From assembly GCA_936931335.1 (NCBI GenBank), contig CAKZIH010000229.1, positions 1 to 15,757 of the forward strand: DNA of 15,757 nucleotides, in the 5' to 3' direction. The notes under the pieces were generated by a model that saw only the letters and a list, made by a program, of their open reading frames with translations, did no database searches and was not told where the DNA came from. Positions 1 to 9,180 of this stretch are shown in pieces. This DNA is from an uncultured Nostocoides sp. Its GTDB lineage: Bacteria > Actinomycetota > Actinomycetes > Actinomycetales > Dermatophilaceae. Position 1 is the first letter of the stretch. The number at the start of each line of letters is the position of its first letter. The position numbers and the translations under genes are program-made.

Positions 1-814
1 GGCGGTCTGGTCGTCGTCGGCGGTGGTAGGTCCGCTCGATCCAGGTGACGATCGCCAGGCGGAGCTCGGCTGGGGTGTTCCAGCGGCGACTGTTGAGGAC
101 GTCCTTGTGCAGGAGCGCGAAGAAGCTCTCCATGGCCGCATTGTCCGCGCTTGAGGCGACGCGTCCCATTGAGCCGGCGAGGCCGTGTCGGTGCAGGGTG
201 GCCAGGTAGGGGCGGGAGCGGAATTGGCTGCCTCGGTCGGCGTGGACCACGCAGCCGGCGATGTGGTCGCGGCCGCGGCGAGCCACAGCCATCTCCAGGG
301 CATCGACCGCTAGGGCTGAGGGCATCCGGTCACTAATCGAGTAGCCGACGATCCGGCGCGACCAAACATCCTTGACCGCGCACAGGTACAGCTTCCCCTC
401 GCTCGTGGGGTGCTCGGTCAGGTCGGTCAACCACAGCCGGTTGGGCCCGGGCGCGGTGAAGTCCCGCTCGACGAGGTCGTCGTGCACCGGCGGGCCTGGC
501 TTCTTTCACCGGCCCCGGGTGCGGGCGTGGGCGGACACGATCTGTGCGTGGGAGCAGATCTTCCACACCCGCCGCTCGGAGAGTTCGTGGCCGGCCGCGG
601 TGAGTTCGTCGGCGATGAACCGGTACCCAAACCCGGGATCGTTGCGGGCAACCGCATAGGCAGCGTTCGTCGCGTACGCGTCGACCAGGTCCCGTTCGCT
701 GACCGGGTTGGCGCACCAGGCATAGAACGCTTGCGGGGAGAACTTCAGCACCCGGCAGGTCACCGTCACGGGGATCCCGTCAGCGGCAAGGTCACGGACC
801 AGCGGGTACGTCAT
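1..814 (-). pseudogene. IS3-family transposase OrfB, interrupted by in-frame TGA and truncated by window edge
   Basis: This is the catalytic half of the transposase. From the ATG at 814 it reads MTYPLVRDLAADGIP and an HTH_21-type region (FSPQAFYAW, GFGYRFIADEL), then meets TGA at 508-506. The same frame continues without shift as KKPGPPVHDDLVERDF and the complete integrase core: Asp in WLTDLTEH (codon 424-422), Asp in VVHADRGSQF (238-236) and Glu in AAMESFF (130-128). The last two are separated by 35 residues, the DD(35)E spacing typical of IS3. Related proteins usually have glycine or another residue where TGA stands, so one base change (GGA to TGA) would explain the break. No transposition is expected from this copy unless the stop is read through. 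Confidence 0.85.
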
Positions 815-1110
815 TTTGGGGACTGGCCCAGCTTCAAGTTCGCTTGCGACAGGTAGGCCGCCGCACGACGCAGGACCTCGTTCTCCTGCTCAAGCAGACG
901 AATCTTCTTCCGGGCCTCACGCAGTTCCGCGTTCTCGGCCTTGGTCACGCCGGCACGGGTGCCGTCCTCGACGTCGGCCTGATGGAGCCAGTTGCGTAGG
1001 CAGGACTGGGAGATCCCGAAATCCTTCGCAAGCTGAGCGATCGGGGCCTCGCCACGACGGGCGACCGCGACCACGTCATCACGGAACTCCTTGGGGTGTG
1101 CTGCAGGCAT
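811..1110 (-). CDS. IS3-family transposase OrfA (HTH protein)
   Basis: A 99-residue protein that would bind the IS ends as the N-terminal part of the OrfAB transposase. It begins MPAAHPKEFRDDVV, continues with a transposase_8/IS3 OrfA helix-turn-helix (about residues 10-45, including IAQLAKDFGISQSCLRNWL), and ends with a leucine-zipper-like segment (about 65-95, LREARKKIRLLEQENEVLRR). The ATG at 1110 is chosen because GGAAGGA lies about 8 bases upstream; an ATG 36 bases earlier has no such site. The TGA stop overlaps the orfB ATG and follows the slippery heptamer C CCA AAA directly. OrfA itself looks intact. Confidence 0.88.
   Translation of the reverse strand: MPAAHPKEFRDDVVAVARRGEAPIAQLAKDFGISQSCLRNWLHQADVEDGTRAGVTKAENAELREARKKIRLLEQENEVLRRAAAYLSQANLKLGQSPK
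814..820 (-). promoter_or_regulatory. programmed -1 frameshift heptamer C CCA AAA between orfA and orfB
   Basis: On the minus strand orfA ends TCC CCA AAA TGA. The heptamer C CCA AAA has the X XXY YYZ form. A -1 slip re-pairs both tRNAs on CCC AAA, and the next codon is the ATG of orfB, so the slip joins the two frames exactly. Producing the OrfAB fusion by -1 frameshifting is established for the IS3 family. The ATGA overlap would also allow coupled re-initiation of orfB alone. Confidence 0.7.
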
Positions 1111-1269
1111 AGCGACATCCTTCCAGCGGGGACCACACGTCCCCACAGATCAGGTATCAACCGAACCTTCAGCAGTCCCCATCGTGGATCTAGCATCCGT
1201 ACCAATGCCATCGGCACCGACGCCCGCCATGCTGGTCCTGAAGAAGGAGGACCGGCGGTGCCGGGGGCC

Positions 1270-2265
1270 TCAATTGGGCGGCCGTAGCCGGGTCTGCGGC
1301 AGTGCCGGCGCGGGCAGGGGCGCGGGTTCGCCGGGCGGAAAGGTTCCAAATAGCGCGGGCTTACCTGCATCCTGTGCGGCCACGGGCTCGAAGCCGAGCT
1401 CGCTTTGATAGTGCCGCCGGAATTCGACGATCTCGTCATGGGTGCGGCCGACGAAGTTCCACCACATGAGGATCCGCTCGCCGAGCGGGATCCCGCCTAG
1501 CAGGATGACGCGCGCGCCATCCTCGCCAGCCTCAAGGGTCACCGTCTCCGAGCCGGGCGGCAGATAGGCCAGGGCGCGATGCGGGACCTGGGTCCCGTCG
1601 ACCCGCACGGTTCCGGTCTCGGCGAGCACGGCGTGCTCGAAGTCCGGGCGCACCGGCACCGCCACGGCGGCTCCGGGTTCGAGCAGCAGTTCCGCCCCAA
1701 GCAAGTCCGGGGTGCGCGTCTGCACCGGGGAGGCGGAGCCGAGCAGCTCCCCGAGGAAGACGCGTGCCGTCATACCGGGCACCGCCACCGGCTCGGGCAC
1801 GAAATGGACAAACTCGTTGTCCCCGAAGCGCGTTGACTCCGGCAGCGCATACCAGAGCTGGATCCCGTGCAGAACGGGCGAGTCGGGGCGGCTCAACTCC
1901 TGGTGGGTGATGCCGCGGCCGGCGATCATCAGGTTCAGTTCCCCGGGTCGCACCGTGGCCGCATTGCCGGCCGAGTCGAGATGGTCGATCTCTCCGGTGA
2001 AGAGCCAGGACACCGTCGCCAGGCCGGTATGCGGGTGGCGCGGCACGGCCATACCGCCGGTGTCGGCAACCTGGTCCGGGCCATAGTGATCGAGAAAGCA
2101 CCAAGCCCCCACGAGGGAGCGCTGGCGTTGGGGCAGCGTGCGATAAACCGTCATCGCCCGCGGGCCACCCAGTGGCACCGCGCGTGGTTCGAGCACCTCG
2201 ACGGCGGCCCGGGCGGGTTCGGGTTCGAGCACGTCCTCCTGCGGGCGCTTCTCCAGATTGCTCAC
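1270..2265 (-). CDS. Pirin-family bicupin protein
   Basis: A 331-residue cytosolic metalloprotein of the pirin family. Family members bind iron or another metal; some have quercetin 2,3-dioxygenase activity and others act as protein cofactors. The N-terminal cupin holds the metal ligands: His77 and His79 in RHPHTG, then His121 and Glu123 in GRGITHQE. The C-terminal pirin domain spans about residues 185-310. An N-terminal extension of about 30 residues (EKRPQEDVLEPEP) precedes the domain. The GTG start at 2265 has GGGAGGG upstream at suitable spacing. It is divergent from the MOSC-like gene across 53 bases. The physiological substrate cannot be read from the sequence. Confidence 0.87.
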   Translation of the reverse strand: MSNLEKRPQEDVLEPEPARAAVEVLEPRAVPLGGPRAMTVYRTLPQRQRSLVGAWCFLDHYGPDQVADTGGMAVPRHPHTGLATVSWLFTGEIDHLDSAGNAATVRPGELNLMIAGRGITHQELSRPDSPVLHGIQLWYALPESTRFGDNEFVHFVPEPVAVPGMTARVFLGELLGSASPVQTRTPDLLGAELLLEPGAAVAVPVRPDFEHAVLAETGTVRVDGTQVPHRALAYLPPGSETVTLEAGEDGARVILLGGIPLGERILMWWNFVGRTHDEIVEFRRHYQSELGFEPVAAQDAGKPALFGTFPPGEPAPLPAPALPQTRLRPPN

Positions 2266-2318
2266 CGGCTCACCCTCCCATCCCGCGGTGCTGTCGGCAC
2301 TGCTGCTTTGATGGCCGT

Positions 2319-2669
2319 ATGTCGACCGCCCGCCTCACCGCCATTCGGATCCACCCGGTCAAGGACGAGCCCGGTCAAGCCCTCCAGCGCGTCGGAGTCG
2401 GCCCCGAAGGTCTGGATGGGGACCGCCGCAAGAAGGCGCCGGTGCACCTGGTCGGCGAGGACGAAGCGCAGACGCGAGCCAACCTCATACTCGATGTGCC
2501 CAGTGCCGCGCTGGCCGATTGGGTAGGCGGCGTGGTCACCATCGGTGACGTGCGTCTCGGCATCGCCCGGACCGCCGGCAACTGCGCCGGGGTGTATGCC
2601 GATGTGCTCACCCCCGGTGAACTCGCCGTGGGGGACACGGCGACCGTCATACTGGCCCAGGCCGACTAG
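2319..2669 (+). CDS. Small MOSC-like domain protein
   Basis: A 116-residue protein beginning MSTARLTAIRIHPVK. The features are a beta strand with the HPVK motif, then GLDGDRRKK, RANLILDVP and a late GNCAGVYADV segment. This resembles the small stand-alone MOSC-type proteins of actinomycetes, related to the C-terminal domain of molybdenum cofactor sulfurases. MOSC proteins normally use a conserved cysteine; Cys88 in GNCAGVY is the only cysteine here and would be the candidate. No ribosome binding site is visible before the ATG. A weak TTTGAT -10 lies 6 bases upstream, so a leaderless message is possible. The molybdenum link is family knowledge, not shown by neighbours. Confidence 0.6.
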   Translation: MSTARLTAIRIHPVKDEPGQALQRVGVGPEGLDGDRRKKAPVHLVGEDEAQTRANLILDVPSAALADWVGGVVTIGDVRLGIARTAGNCAGVYADVLTPGELAVGDTATVILAQAD

Positions 2670-2689
2670 CCAACTCGGCCGAAACGAAC

Positions 2690-4030
2690 TCAGGCGCCGC
2701 GCGTGGCCTTGATGTAGTCGGCGAACCAGGCGAAGGAGTCCTTCGGGGTGCGCGCCAGGGTCTCGAAATCCACGTCCACCAGGCCGAAGCGCTGCGTATA
2801 GCCCTCCGCCCATTCGAAGTTGTCCAGCAGGCTCCAGGCGAAGTAGCCGCGCACATCGGCGCCCGCGTTCCGAGCGTCCGCCACGGCCGCAAGATGACTC
2901 TCGTAGTAGGCGATTCGATCGGCGTCGGCGACCCGGCCGGTGGCATCGGGGCGGATGTTGTAGGCGCACCCGTTCTCGGTGACATAGAGCGGGGGGAGGT
3001 GACCGGCATACCGCTGGGTCAACTGCATGATCATTTCGGTCAGCCCGGCGGGCACCACCGGCCAGTCGAAGTCGGTGACCGGATATCCGCTCAGGGGTCG
3101 GGTCTCGAAGGGGACGTCGGCGACCATGTGCACCCCGTTGCCGCTCGGGACACCCACGAGCATCGGGTTGTAGTAATTCAGCCCATAAAAGTCCAGCGGC
3201 GTCTGGATGATCTCAAGGTCTTGCGCCACCGGACCCGGCAGCATCTCGGCGAAACCCTCGGGATAGCGGCCGAGCAACATCGGCTCGGCAAACATCCGGT
3301 TATAGAGGGCATCGCATAGCTGAGCCGCCCCCTGGTCCGCCTCCGAATCCGTTGCCGCCCAGATCGGTTGGTGGTTGGTCGCCGTGCCGATCATCGTGGC
3401 CCCGGAGGCCCGCAGTTGCATGGTGGCCAGGCCGTGGGCGAGGAGCAGATGGTGCATGGCGGGCAGGGCATATAGACCCATCTCGCGCCCCGGCGCGTGG
3501 TCCCCAGTGGCATATCCCAAGGTCGCGTGGACATTGGGCTCGTTGACCGGGATCCACATGGAGACCCGGTCACCCAGGCGCTCGACGACCACCCGGGTGT
3601 AATCGCCGAATGCCTGGGCGGTCTCCCGGCTCAGCCACCCGCCCTCGGCCTCCAGCGGCGACGGCAAATCCCAGTGATAGAGCGTCACACATGGCTTGAT
3701 TCCCCTGGCGCACAAGGCATCCACCAGCCGGTCGTAGTGATCCAGGCCGGCCTGGTTCACTACCCCACTGCCCTCCGGTATGACGCGAGGCCAGGCGACC
3801 GAGAAGCGGTAGGCGTCCACGCCGAGCTCGCTCATCAGGGTGAGGTCCTCGTCATACCGGTGGTAGCTGTCGCAGGCGACCTCACCGGAGGATGAGTCGC
3901 GGATCGCGCCGGGGCGATCGCAGAAGTCGTCCCAGATGCTGCGGCCGCGCCCATCGGCGTCGACGGCTCCTTCGATCTGATAACTCGCCGTCGAGACACC
4001 GAAGGTGAAGTCTCGGGGTAGTCGCGTCAC
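2690..4030 (-). CDS. GH1 family beta-glucosidase
   Basis: A 446-residue glycoside hydrolase family 1 enzyme, a (beta/alpha)8 barrel that removes terminal beta-glucosyl (or beta-galactosyl) units from small glycosides such as cellobiose. It starts LPRDFTFGVSTASYQIEGA, the usual GH1 opening. The acid/base Glu164 is in PVNEPNV and the nucleophile Glu352 is in YVTENG, and the total length is normal. No signal peptide is seen, so it is intracellular and would act on imported sugars. The GTG start at 4030 has AAAGG about 9 bases upstream. It is convergent with the MOSC-like gene (20-base gap) and divergent from the HIT gene. No transporter or regulator gene is adjacent in this window. Confidence 0.93.
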   Translation of the reverse strand: MTRLPRDFTFGVSTASYQIEGAVDADGRGRSIWDDFCDRPGAIRDSSSGEVACDSYHRYDEDLTLMSELGVDAYRFSVAWPRVIPEGSGVVNQAGLDHYDRLVDALCARGIKPCVTLYHWDLPSPLEAEGGWLSRETAQAFGDYTRVVVERLGDRVSMWIPVNEPNVHATLGYATGDHAPGREMGLYALPAMHHLLLAHGLATMQLRASGATMIGTATNHQPIWAATDSEADQGAAQLCDALYNRMFAEPMLLGRYPEGFAEMLPGPVAQDLEIIQTPLDFYGLNYYNPMLVGVPSGNGVHMVADVPFETRPLSGYPVTDFDWPVVPAGLTEMIMQLTQRYAGHLPPLYVTENGCAYNIRPDATGRVADADRIAYYESHLAAVADARNAGADVRGYFAWSLLDNFEWAEGYTQRFGLVDVDFETLARTPKDSFAWFADYIKATRGA

Positions 4031-4066
4031 AGGCTGGCCTTTCGATCGATTGGCTCCAGCCAGCCT
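4031..4066 (-). promoter_or_regulatory. palindrome-rich 5' region of the beta-glucosidase gene (candidate operator)
   Basis: Three overlapping symmetries lie just before the beta-glucosidase start. AGGCTGG (4031-4037) pairs with CCAGCCT (4060-4066). TCGATCGA (4042-4049) is a perfect palindrome. TGGCTCCAGCCA (4051-4062) has 5-base arms. GH1 genes are often controlled by LacI-type repressors at palindromes near the start, so this is a candidate operator. It does not match the well-known CebR-type site TGGGAGCGCTCCCA. Confidence 0.3.
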
Positions 4067-4100
4067 AATTGGGTGACCGTGGGCTCGCCTGTCGGATCCC

Positions 4101-4106
4101 TAGGAT
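4101..4106 (+). promoter_or_regulatory. -10 promoter element of the HIT-family gene (probably leaderless)
   Basis: TAGGAT fits the actinobacterial TAnnnT -10 pattern and ends 7 bases before the ATG at 4114, so transcription would start at or next to the initiation codon. No clear Shine-Dalgarno stands before the ATG; an AGG only 2 bases away is too close. No good -35 is seen. The spacing is the same as at argC. Confidence 0.5.
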
Positions 4107-4113
4107 CGCAGGT

Positions 4114-4677
4114 ATGGCGAACGAGGACTTCAGCGCTGTTCCCACCCAGCCGGCGGCCACTTTGCCCGGTGTGAGTGACGGTTTCGAACGCCTGTGGACC
4201 CCGCATCGGCTCGCCTATGTCAGCGGCGAGCGGCCGTCGGCGGAAGCGGGGGAGGGCTGCCCCTTCTGCGTGGCGCCGCAGCGCGAGGACCAAGACGGGC
4301 TGATGGTCCGGCGCGGGGAGACCTGCTTCGTGGTGATGAACCTTTTCCCCTACAACCCCGGCCACCTGCTCGTCTGCCCCTACCGCCATGTCAGTGCCTA
4401 TGTGGACCTCACGGCGCAGGAGACAACCGAGTTCACCGCGCTGACCAAGCAGGCGATCGCAGCTCTCGCGGCGGCCTCATCCCCGCACGGATACAACATC
4501 GGGATGAACCAGGGGGCAGTGGCCGGGGCCGGGGTCGCGGCGCATCTGCACCAGCATGTGGTGCCGCGCTGGGGCGGGGACGCCAATTTCCTGCCGATCA
4601 TCGGGCGCACCAAGGCATTGCCCGCGCTGCTTGAGGACAGCCGCACCCTGATCGCGGAGGCCTGGCCCACCGACTGA
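4114..4677 (+). CDS. HIT-family protein, Ap4A phosphorylase/ATP adenylyltransferase-like
   Basis: A 187-residue histidine-triad protein. The triad is His144-Leu-His146-Gln-His148 in HLHQHVVPRWGGDANF, and the downstream GGDANF is typical of the actinobacterial group represented by Mycobacterium tuberculosis Rv2613c, described as a diadenosine tetraphosphate phosphorylase. CPFC (residues 49-52) is the usual N-terminal cysteine pair of the group, and NPGHLLVCPYRHV is the conserved strand/helix of the fold. The likely role is phosphorolysis of dinucleoside polyphosphates in the cytosol. In mycobacteria this gene sits by thrS and pgsA; here it lies directly before argC, with no sign of a shared function. 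The start at 4114 is the first in-frame ATG after the -10. Confidence 0.85.
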   Translation: MANEDFSAVPTQPAATLPGVSDGFERLWTPHRLAYVSGERPSAEAGEGCPFCVAPQREDQDGLMVRRGETCFVVMNLFPYNPGHLLVCPYRHVSAYVDLTAQETTEFTALTKQAIAALAAASSPHGYNIGMNQGAVAGAGVAAHLHQHVVPRWGGDANFLPIIGRTKALPALLEDSRTLIAEAWPTD

Positions 4678-5766
<1,089 letters not shown>

Positions 5767-5797
5767 TTTCCCACCCTCCGTTCCTAGGAATCACCTG

Positions 5798-6949
5798 ATG
5801 TCCGTCACCACTCCAGCCGGCTTCCGCGCCGCCGGCGTCACCGCTGGACTCAAAGCCAGTGGCAAGCCCGACCTGGCTCTGGTCGTCAACGACGGCCCGG
5901 ATCACATCGCCGCCGCGGTCTTCACCAGCAACCGCGTGCAGGCCGCGCCGGTCACCTGGTCGCGGCGGGTGCTCGCCGACGCTCGGGTCGACGCCATACT
6001 CCTCAACTCCGGCGGGGCGAACGCCTGCACCGGGCCGGAGGGATTCGCCGACACCCAGCGCAGCGCCGAGACGGTGGCCGAGCTACTGGCGCTCGCGCCG
6101 GCCGACATCGCGGTCTGCTCCACCGGTTTGATCGGGGAACGACTGCCGATGGACCGCCTGCTGGCCGGCTGTCAGAGCGCCGCCGCAGCCCTGTCCGACA
6201 CCGGTGGACCCGACGCGGCCGAGGCGATCATGACCACCGACACCGTGCCCAAAACCGCTGCGGCGCAAGGATCGGGCTGGTCCGTGGGTGGGATGGCCAA
6301 GGGCGCCGGCATGTTGGCCCCTGCGTTGGCGACGATGCTCGTGGTGCTTACCACCGACGCTGTCGTCGACCCCGCCGCCTTGGACGGGCTCCTGCGCACG
6401 GCCACCGACCAGACCTTCGATCGGGTCGACTCCGACGGCTGTATGTCGACCAATGACACGGTGCTCGCGCTGAGTTCGGGGGCCAGCGGCATACGTCCGG
6501 ATCCGGCGGAACTCGCCGCAGCATTCACCCAGGTCTGCGCCGATTTGGCCCGGCAACTCGTCGCCGACGCCGAGGGCGCGGCCCACGACATCCGGATCGA
6601 GGTGGTCCACGCTGCCAGCGAAGCCGACGCCCTCGAGGTGGGCCGGGCGATCGCCCGCAGCGCCCTGTTCAAGTGCGCGATCTTAGGCGGCGACCCCAAC
6701 TGGGGCCGGATTCTCGCGGCGGTGGGCACCACCAGCGCGGCCTTCGACCCCACGGATCTGGACGTGGCCATCAATAGCGTCGCCGTATGCCGGTCCAGCG
6801 GCCTCGGCGAGCCCCGCGAACTCGTCCACCTGACCGACCGGGAGGTGCACGTGGTCGTCAACCTCAAGGCGGGGGACGCCACGGCGACCATCTGGACCAA
6901 TGACCTGACTCACGACTATGTGCACGAGAACTCGGCGTACTCCACATGA
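5798..6949 (+). CDS. argJ: Bifunctional ornithine acetyltransferase / N-acetylglutamate synthase
   Basis: A 383-residue precursor that transfers the acetyl group from acetylornithine to glutamate, so acetyl is recycled. Bifunctional forms also make N-acetylglutamate from acetyl-CoA. It self-cleaves before the nucleophilic threonine, Thr179 in [21 protein letters not shown] (the motif starts at Lys168), giving alpha and beta chains. Many relatives read PNMATM where this one reads PALATM; the key Ala-Thr-Met is kept. GGDPNWGRI and the C-terminal HxNSAYST tail are family marks. AGGA lies upstream of the ATG at 5798. Its TGA overlaps an ATG that opens a small reading frame leading into argB. Confidence 0.96.
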   Translation: MSVTTPAGFRAAGVTAGLKASGKPDLALVVNDGPDHIAAAVFTSNRVQAAPVTWSRRVLADARVDAILLNSGGANACTGPEGFADTQRSAETVAELLALAPADIAVCSTGLIGERLPMDRLLAGCQSAAAALSDTGGPDAAEAIMTTDTVPKTAAAQGSGWSVGGMAKGAGMLAPALATMLVVLTTDAVVDPAALDGLLRTATDQTFDRVDSDGCMSTNDTVLALSSGASGIRPDPAELAAAFTQVCADLARQLVADAEGAAHDIRIEVVHAASEADALEVGRAIARSALFKCAILGGDPNWGRILAAVGTTSAAFDPTDLDVAINSVAVCRSSGLGEPRELVHLTDREVHVVVNLKAGDATATIWTNDLTHDYVHENSAYST

Positions 6950-7014
6950 GCGGCGACACGATGACCGGGCGACAGTCCGAACCACGCAACAGCCTGAGCG
7001 GGGCCGGAGCATGA
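6946..7014 (+). CDS. Possible 22-residue leader/linker ORF bridging argJ and argB
   Basis: This reading frame starts with ATG overlapping the argJ stop (ATGA at 6946-6949) and ends with TGA overlapping the argB ATG (ATGA at 7011-7014). It fills the 61-base argJ-argB gap exactly, with no stop in between. The peptide begins MSGDTMTG and ends SLSGAGA, has two arginines and is hydrophilic. Neither it nor argB has a good ribosome binding site, so translational coupling from argJ through this ORF to argB is plausible. It could instead be chance, or a decayed former argB N-terminus. No homologue is recognised. Confidence 0.35.
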   Translation: MSGDTMTGRQSEPRNSLSGAGA

Positions 7015-7973
7015 CCGGGACAACCCGACGCGCCGCGCCGCGCGATGCCGCGGCGCTCGCCGAAGCCCAGGCCAAGGCTGCCACCCTGGCACAGGCGCTG
7101 CCCTGGCTGGAGTGCTTCCGCGACAGCCTCGTCGTCGTCAAATATGGCGGCAATGCGATGACCGACCGGAGCTTGCAGGAGTCGTTCGCGCAGGACATTG
7201 CCTTCCTGCGGTTCGCCGGCCTGCGCGTGGTGGTCGTGCACGGCGGCGGTCCGCAGATCCAGTCGATGCTCACCCGGCTGGGTCTGGCCAGCGAGTTCAA
7301 GGCCGGGCTGCGGGTCACCACTCCCGAAGTCATGGACGTGGTCCGGATGGTGCTGACCGGACAGGTCGGTCGGGAACTCGTGGGTCTGCTCAACCAGCAT
7401 GGGCCGATCGCGGTCGGGATGTCGGGGGAGGATGCCGGTCTCTTCGGGGCCCGCCGGCGCGGCGTCTTGGTCGACGGGGTGGAAGAGGACATCGGGCTGG
7501 TCGGGGAGGTGGTCAGCGTGGATCCCGCTGCGGTGCAGGACATTCTCGCTGCCGGCCGGATCCCGGTGGTCTCCACGGTCGCGCCCGACCTGGATGTCCC
7601 CGGCCAGGTCCTCAATGTCAACGCGGACACCGCGGCGGCTGCCTTGGCAGCAGCGCTTGATGCCCGCAAGCTCATCGTGCTCACCGATGTCGAAGGCGTC
7701 TATGCGGCCTGGCCCGATCGGGACAGCCTGCTCTCGGCGTTGGATCTGCCCGCTGCCCGCGAGCTGCTCGACCGGGTCGCGGCGGGGATGATCCCGAAAC
7801 TCGCCGCCTGCATCGCGGCCGTGGAGCAGGGCGTCCCGGAAGCCCATGTCATCGACGGTCGGCAGCCGCATTCGCTGCTGCTCGAAGTCTTCACCTCGGC
7901 CGGGACCGGGACGATGCTCGTCCCCGAGCTCTCGCCGGAAACCAGTGCGGCTCAAGGAGATAGCCATGCATGA
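7011..7973 (+). CDS. argB: Acetylglutamate kinase
   Basis: A 320-residue amino-acid kinase that phosphorylates N-acetylglutamate, the usual controlled step of the linear/cyclic arginine pathway. It has the KYGGNAM ATP-phosphate loop (Lys44), HGGGP (77-81) for the acetylglutamate side, [12 protein letters not shown], and VLTDVEGVY. The N-terminal helix ahead of the kinase fold ([16 protein letters not shown]) is the segment associated with hexameric, arginine-inhibited enzymes, so feedback inhibition is likely. The ATG at 7011 has only GGAG one base away, so initiation probably depends on coupling. Earlier in-frame ATG codons lie inside argJ. It overlaps argD by 8 bases. Confidence 0.96.
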   Translation: MTGTTRRAAPRDAAALAEAQAKAATLAQALPWLECFRDSLVVVKYGGNAMTDRSLQESFAQDIAFLRFAGLRVVVVHGGGPQIQSMLTRLGLASEFKAGLRVTTPEVMDVVRMVLTGQVGRELVGLLNQHGPIAVGMSGEDAGLFGARRRGVLVDGVEEDIGLVGEVVSVDPAAVQDILAAGRIPVVSTVAPDLDVPGQVLNVNADTAAAALAAALDARKLIVLTDVEGVYAAWPDRDSLLSALDLPAARELLDRVAAGMIPKLAACIAAVEQGVPEAHVIDGRQPHSLLLEVFTSAGTGTMLVPELSPETSAAQGDSHA

Positions 7974-9174
7974 GGATCCCGTCACGCTGGATCGGTATGA
8001 ACAGGCTCTGCTCGGGGTCTTCGGTCGCCCGAGCCTGGTCCTCGCGCGCGGCGAGGGCCCCTATGTCTGGGACGTGGACGGCACGCGCTATCTGGACCTG
8101 CTCGCCGGGATCGCGGTGAACACCGTGGGCCACAACCACCCCGAGCTCGTCGCCGCAGTCTCCACGCAGGTGGCCGAGATTGCCCATGTCTCGAACTTCT
8201 TCACCACGCCGGCTCAGGTCGAACTCGCCGAGCGCTTGCTCTCGGTGGCGCAGGCACCGTCCGGTTCTCGGGTGTTCTTCGCCAATTCCGGCACCGAAGC
8301 TCTGGAGGCGGCCGTCAAGCTCGCCCGCCGGACCGGCCGGACCGGGATTCTCGCCGCCGAGGGGGCCTTCCATGGGCGCTCGACCGGCGCGCTCGCGCTC
8401 ACGGCCAAGGCGGCATACCGGGAGCCGTTCGAGCCCCTCCTGCCGGGCGTTCGCCACATTCCGTATGGCGATCCGGCCGCCCTGGCGCAGGCGCTCGCCG
8501 ACGGTGGCATCGGCGCGGTGGTCCTGGAACCGATCCAGGGTGAAGGCGGGGTGATCGTCGCGCCCGACGACTACCTGGTCCAAGCCCGCCGACTCACCCG
8601 CGACGCGGGAGCGCTGCTGATCCTCGACGAGGTGCAGACCGGGGTGGGCCGCACGGGGGACTGGTTCGCCTTCCAGCACATCCTTGCCGGGGATGCGGAC
8701 CTAGTGCCCGACGCGATCACCCTGGCCAAGGGACTGGGTGGCGGCGTGCCCATCGGGGCCCTGCTGACCTTCGGGCCGGAGGTCTCCCGGCTGCTGCAGC
8801 CCGGTATGCACGGCTCCACCTTCGGCGGCAACCCGCTGGCGTGCGCCGCCGGGCTCGCGGTGTTGCGCACGATCGAACGGGACGACCTGTTGCGGCATAC
8901 GGCGCAGGCCGGTGATCGCTTCGCCCAGGCCGTCCGCGATCTCGGGCATCCGGCGATCACCGAGGTTCGCGGACGAGGTCTGCTGCGCGGCATCGGGCTC
9001 GCCGAGCCAATCGCAGCGGCGGCCACGACGTTCGCCCGGGAGGCGGGCTTCCTGATCAATGCGGTCACCCCCAACACCCTGCGGATCGCCCCGCCACTGA
9101 TCATCACCGACGATCAGCTGGCGACCTTCACTCAGGCCTTGCCCGGCATCCTCGACCAGGCTCGGAAGGGCTGA
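7966..9174 (+). CDS. argD: Acetylornithine aminotransferase
   Basis: A 402-residue class III PLP-dependent aminotransferase that converts N-acetylglutamate semialdehyde to N-acetylornithine with glutamate as amino donor. The PLP lysine is Lys255 in [14 protein letters not shown], and the pyridine-nitrogen aspartate is Asp221 in [32 protein letters not shown] binds the PLP phosphate, and [12 protein letters not shown] is also conserved. The ATG at 7966 is chosen for the AAGGAGA 5 bases upstream and for the usual start of the fold; it lies 8 bases inside the argB end. The argF ATG follows 6 bases after the stop. Confidence 0.95.
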   Translation: MHEDPVTLDRYEQALLGVFGRPSLVLARGEGPYVWDVDGTRYLDLLAGIAVNTVGHNHPELVAAVSTQVAEIAHVSNFFTTPAQVELAERLLSVAQAPSGSRVFFANSGTEALEAAVKLARRTGRTGILAAEGAFHGRSTGALALTAKAAYREPFEPLLPGVRHIPYGDPAALAQALADGGIGAVVLEPIQGEGGVIVAPDDYLVQARRLTRDAGALLILDEVQTGVGRTGDWFAFQHILAGDADLVPDAITLAKGLGGGVPIGALLTFGPEVSRLLQPGMHGSTFGGNPLACAAGLAVLRTIERDDLLRHTAQAGDRFAQAVRDLGHPAITEVRGRGLLRGIGLAEPIAAAATTFAREAGFLINAVTPNTLRIAPPLIITDDQLATFTQALPGILDQARKG

Positions 9175-9180
9175 AAAACA

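Larger units (their letters stand above)
1..1171 (-). mobile_element. IS3-family insertion sequence, partial (3' part beyond window edge)
   Basis: The minus strand carries the two-gene IS3 layout: a small helix-turn-helix orfA followed by an orfB with an rve/DDE integrase core, joined by a -1 frameshift site. The outer end upstream of orfA is probably near 1171, where the minus strand starts TGAAGGTTCGG; IS3-type ends usually begin with TG. The other end lies beyond base 1, so the terminal inverted repeat and the target duplication cannot be checked. The element lacks the GTATG/CATAC words that are common in the rest of the window, which fits a recent arrival. The exact boundary is an inference; the family assignment is firm. 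Confidence 0.85.

Noticed and set aside
506..508. TGA in the transposase as a selenocysteine or programmed readthrough codon
   Set aside because: No selenocysteine element is evident and the position is not a redox site in the family; a nonsense mutation is simpler.
1172..1269. Possible gene remnant between the IS end and the pirin gene
   Set aside because: No recognisable protein in any frame. A weak hairpin (CCGGC GGT GCCGG at 1252-1264) could end pirin transcription, but the following T-rich stretch is too poor to call a terminator.
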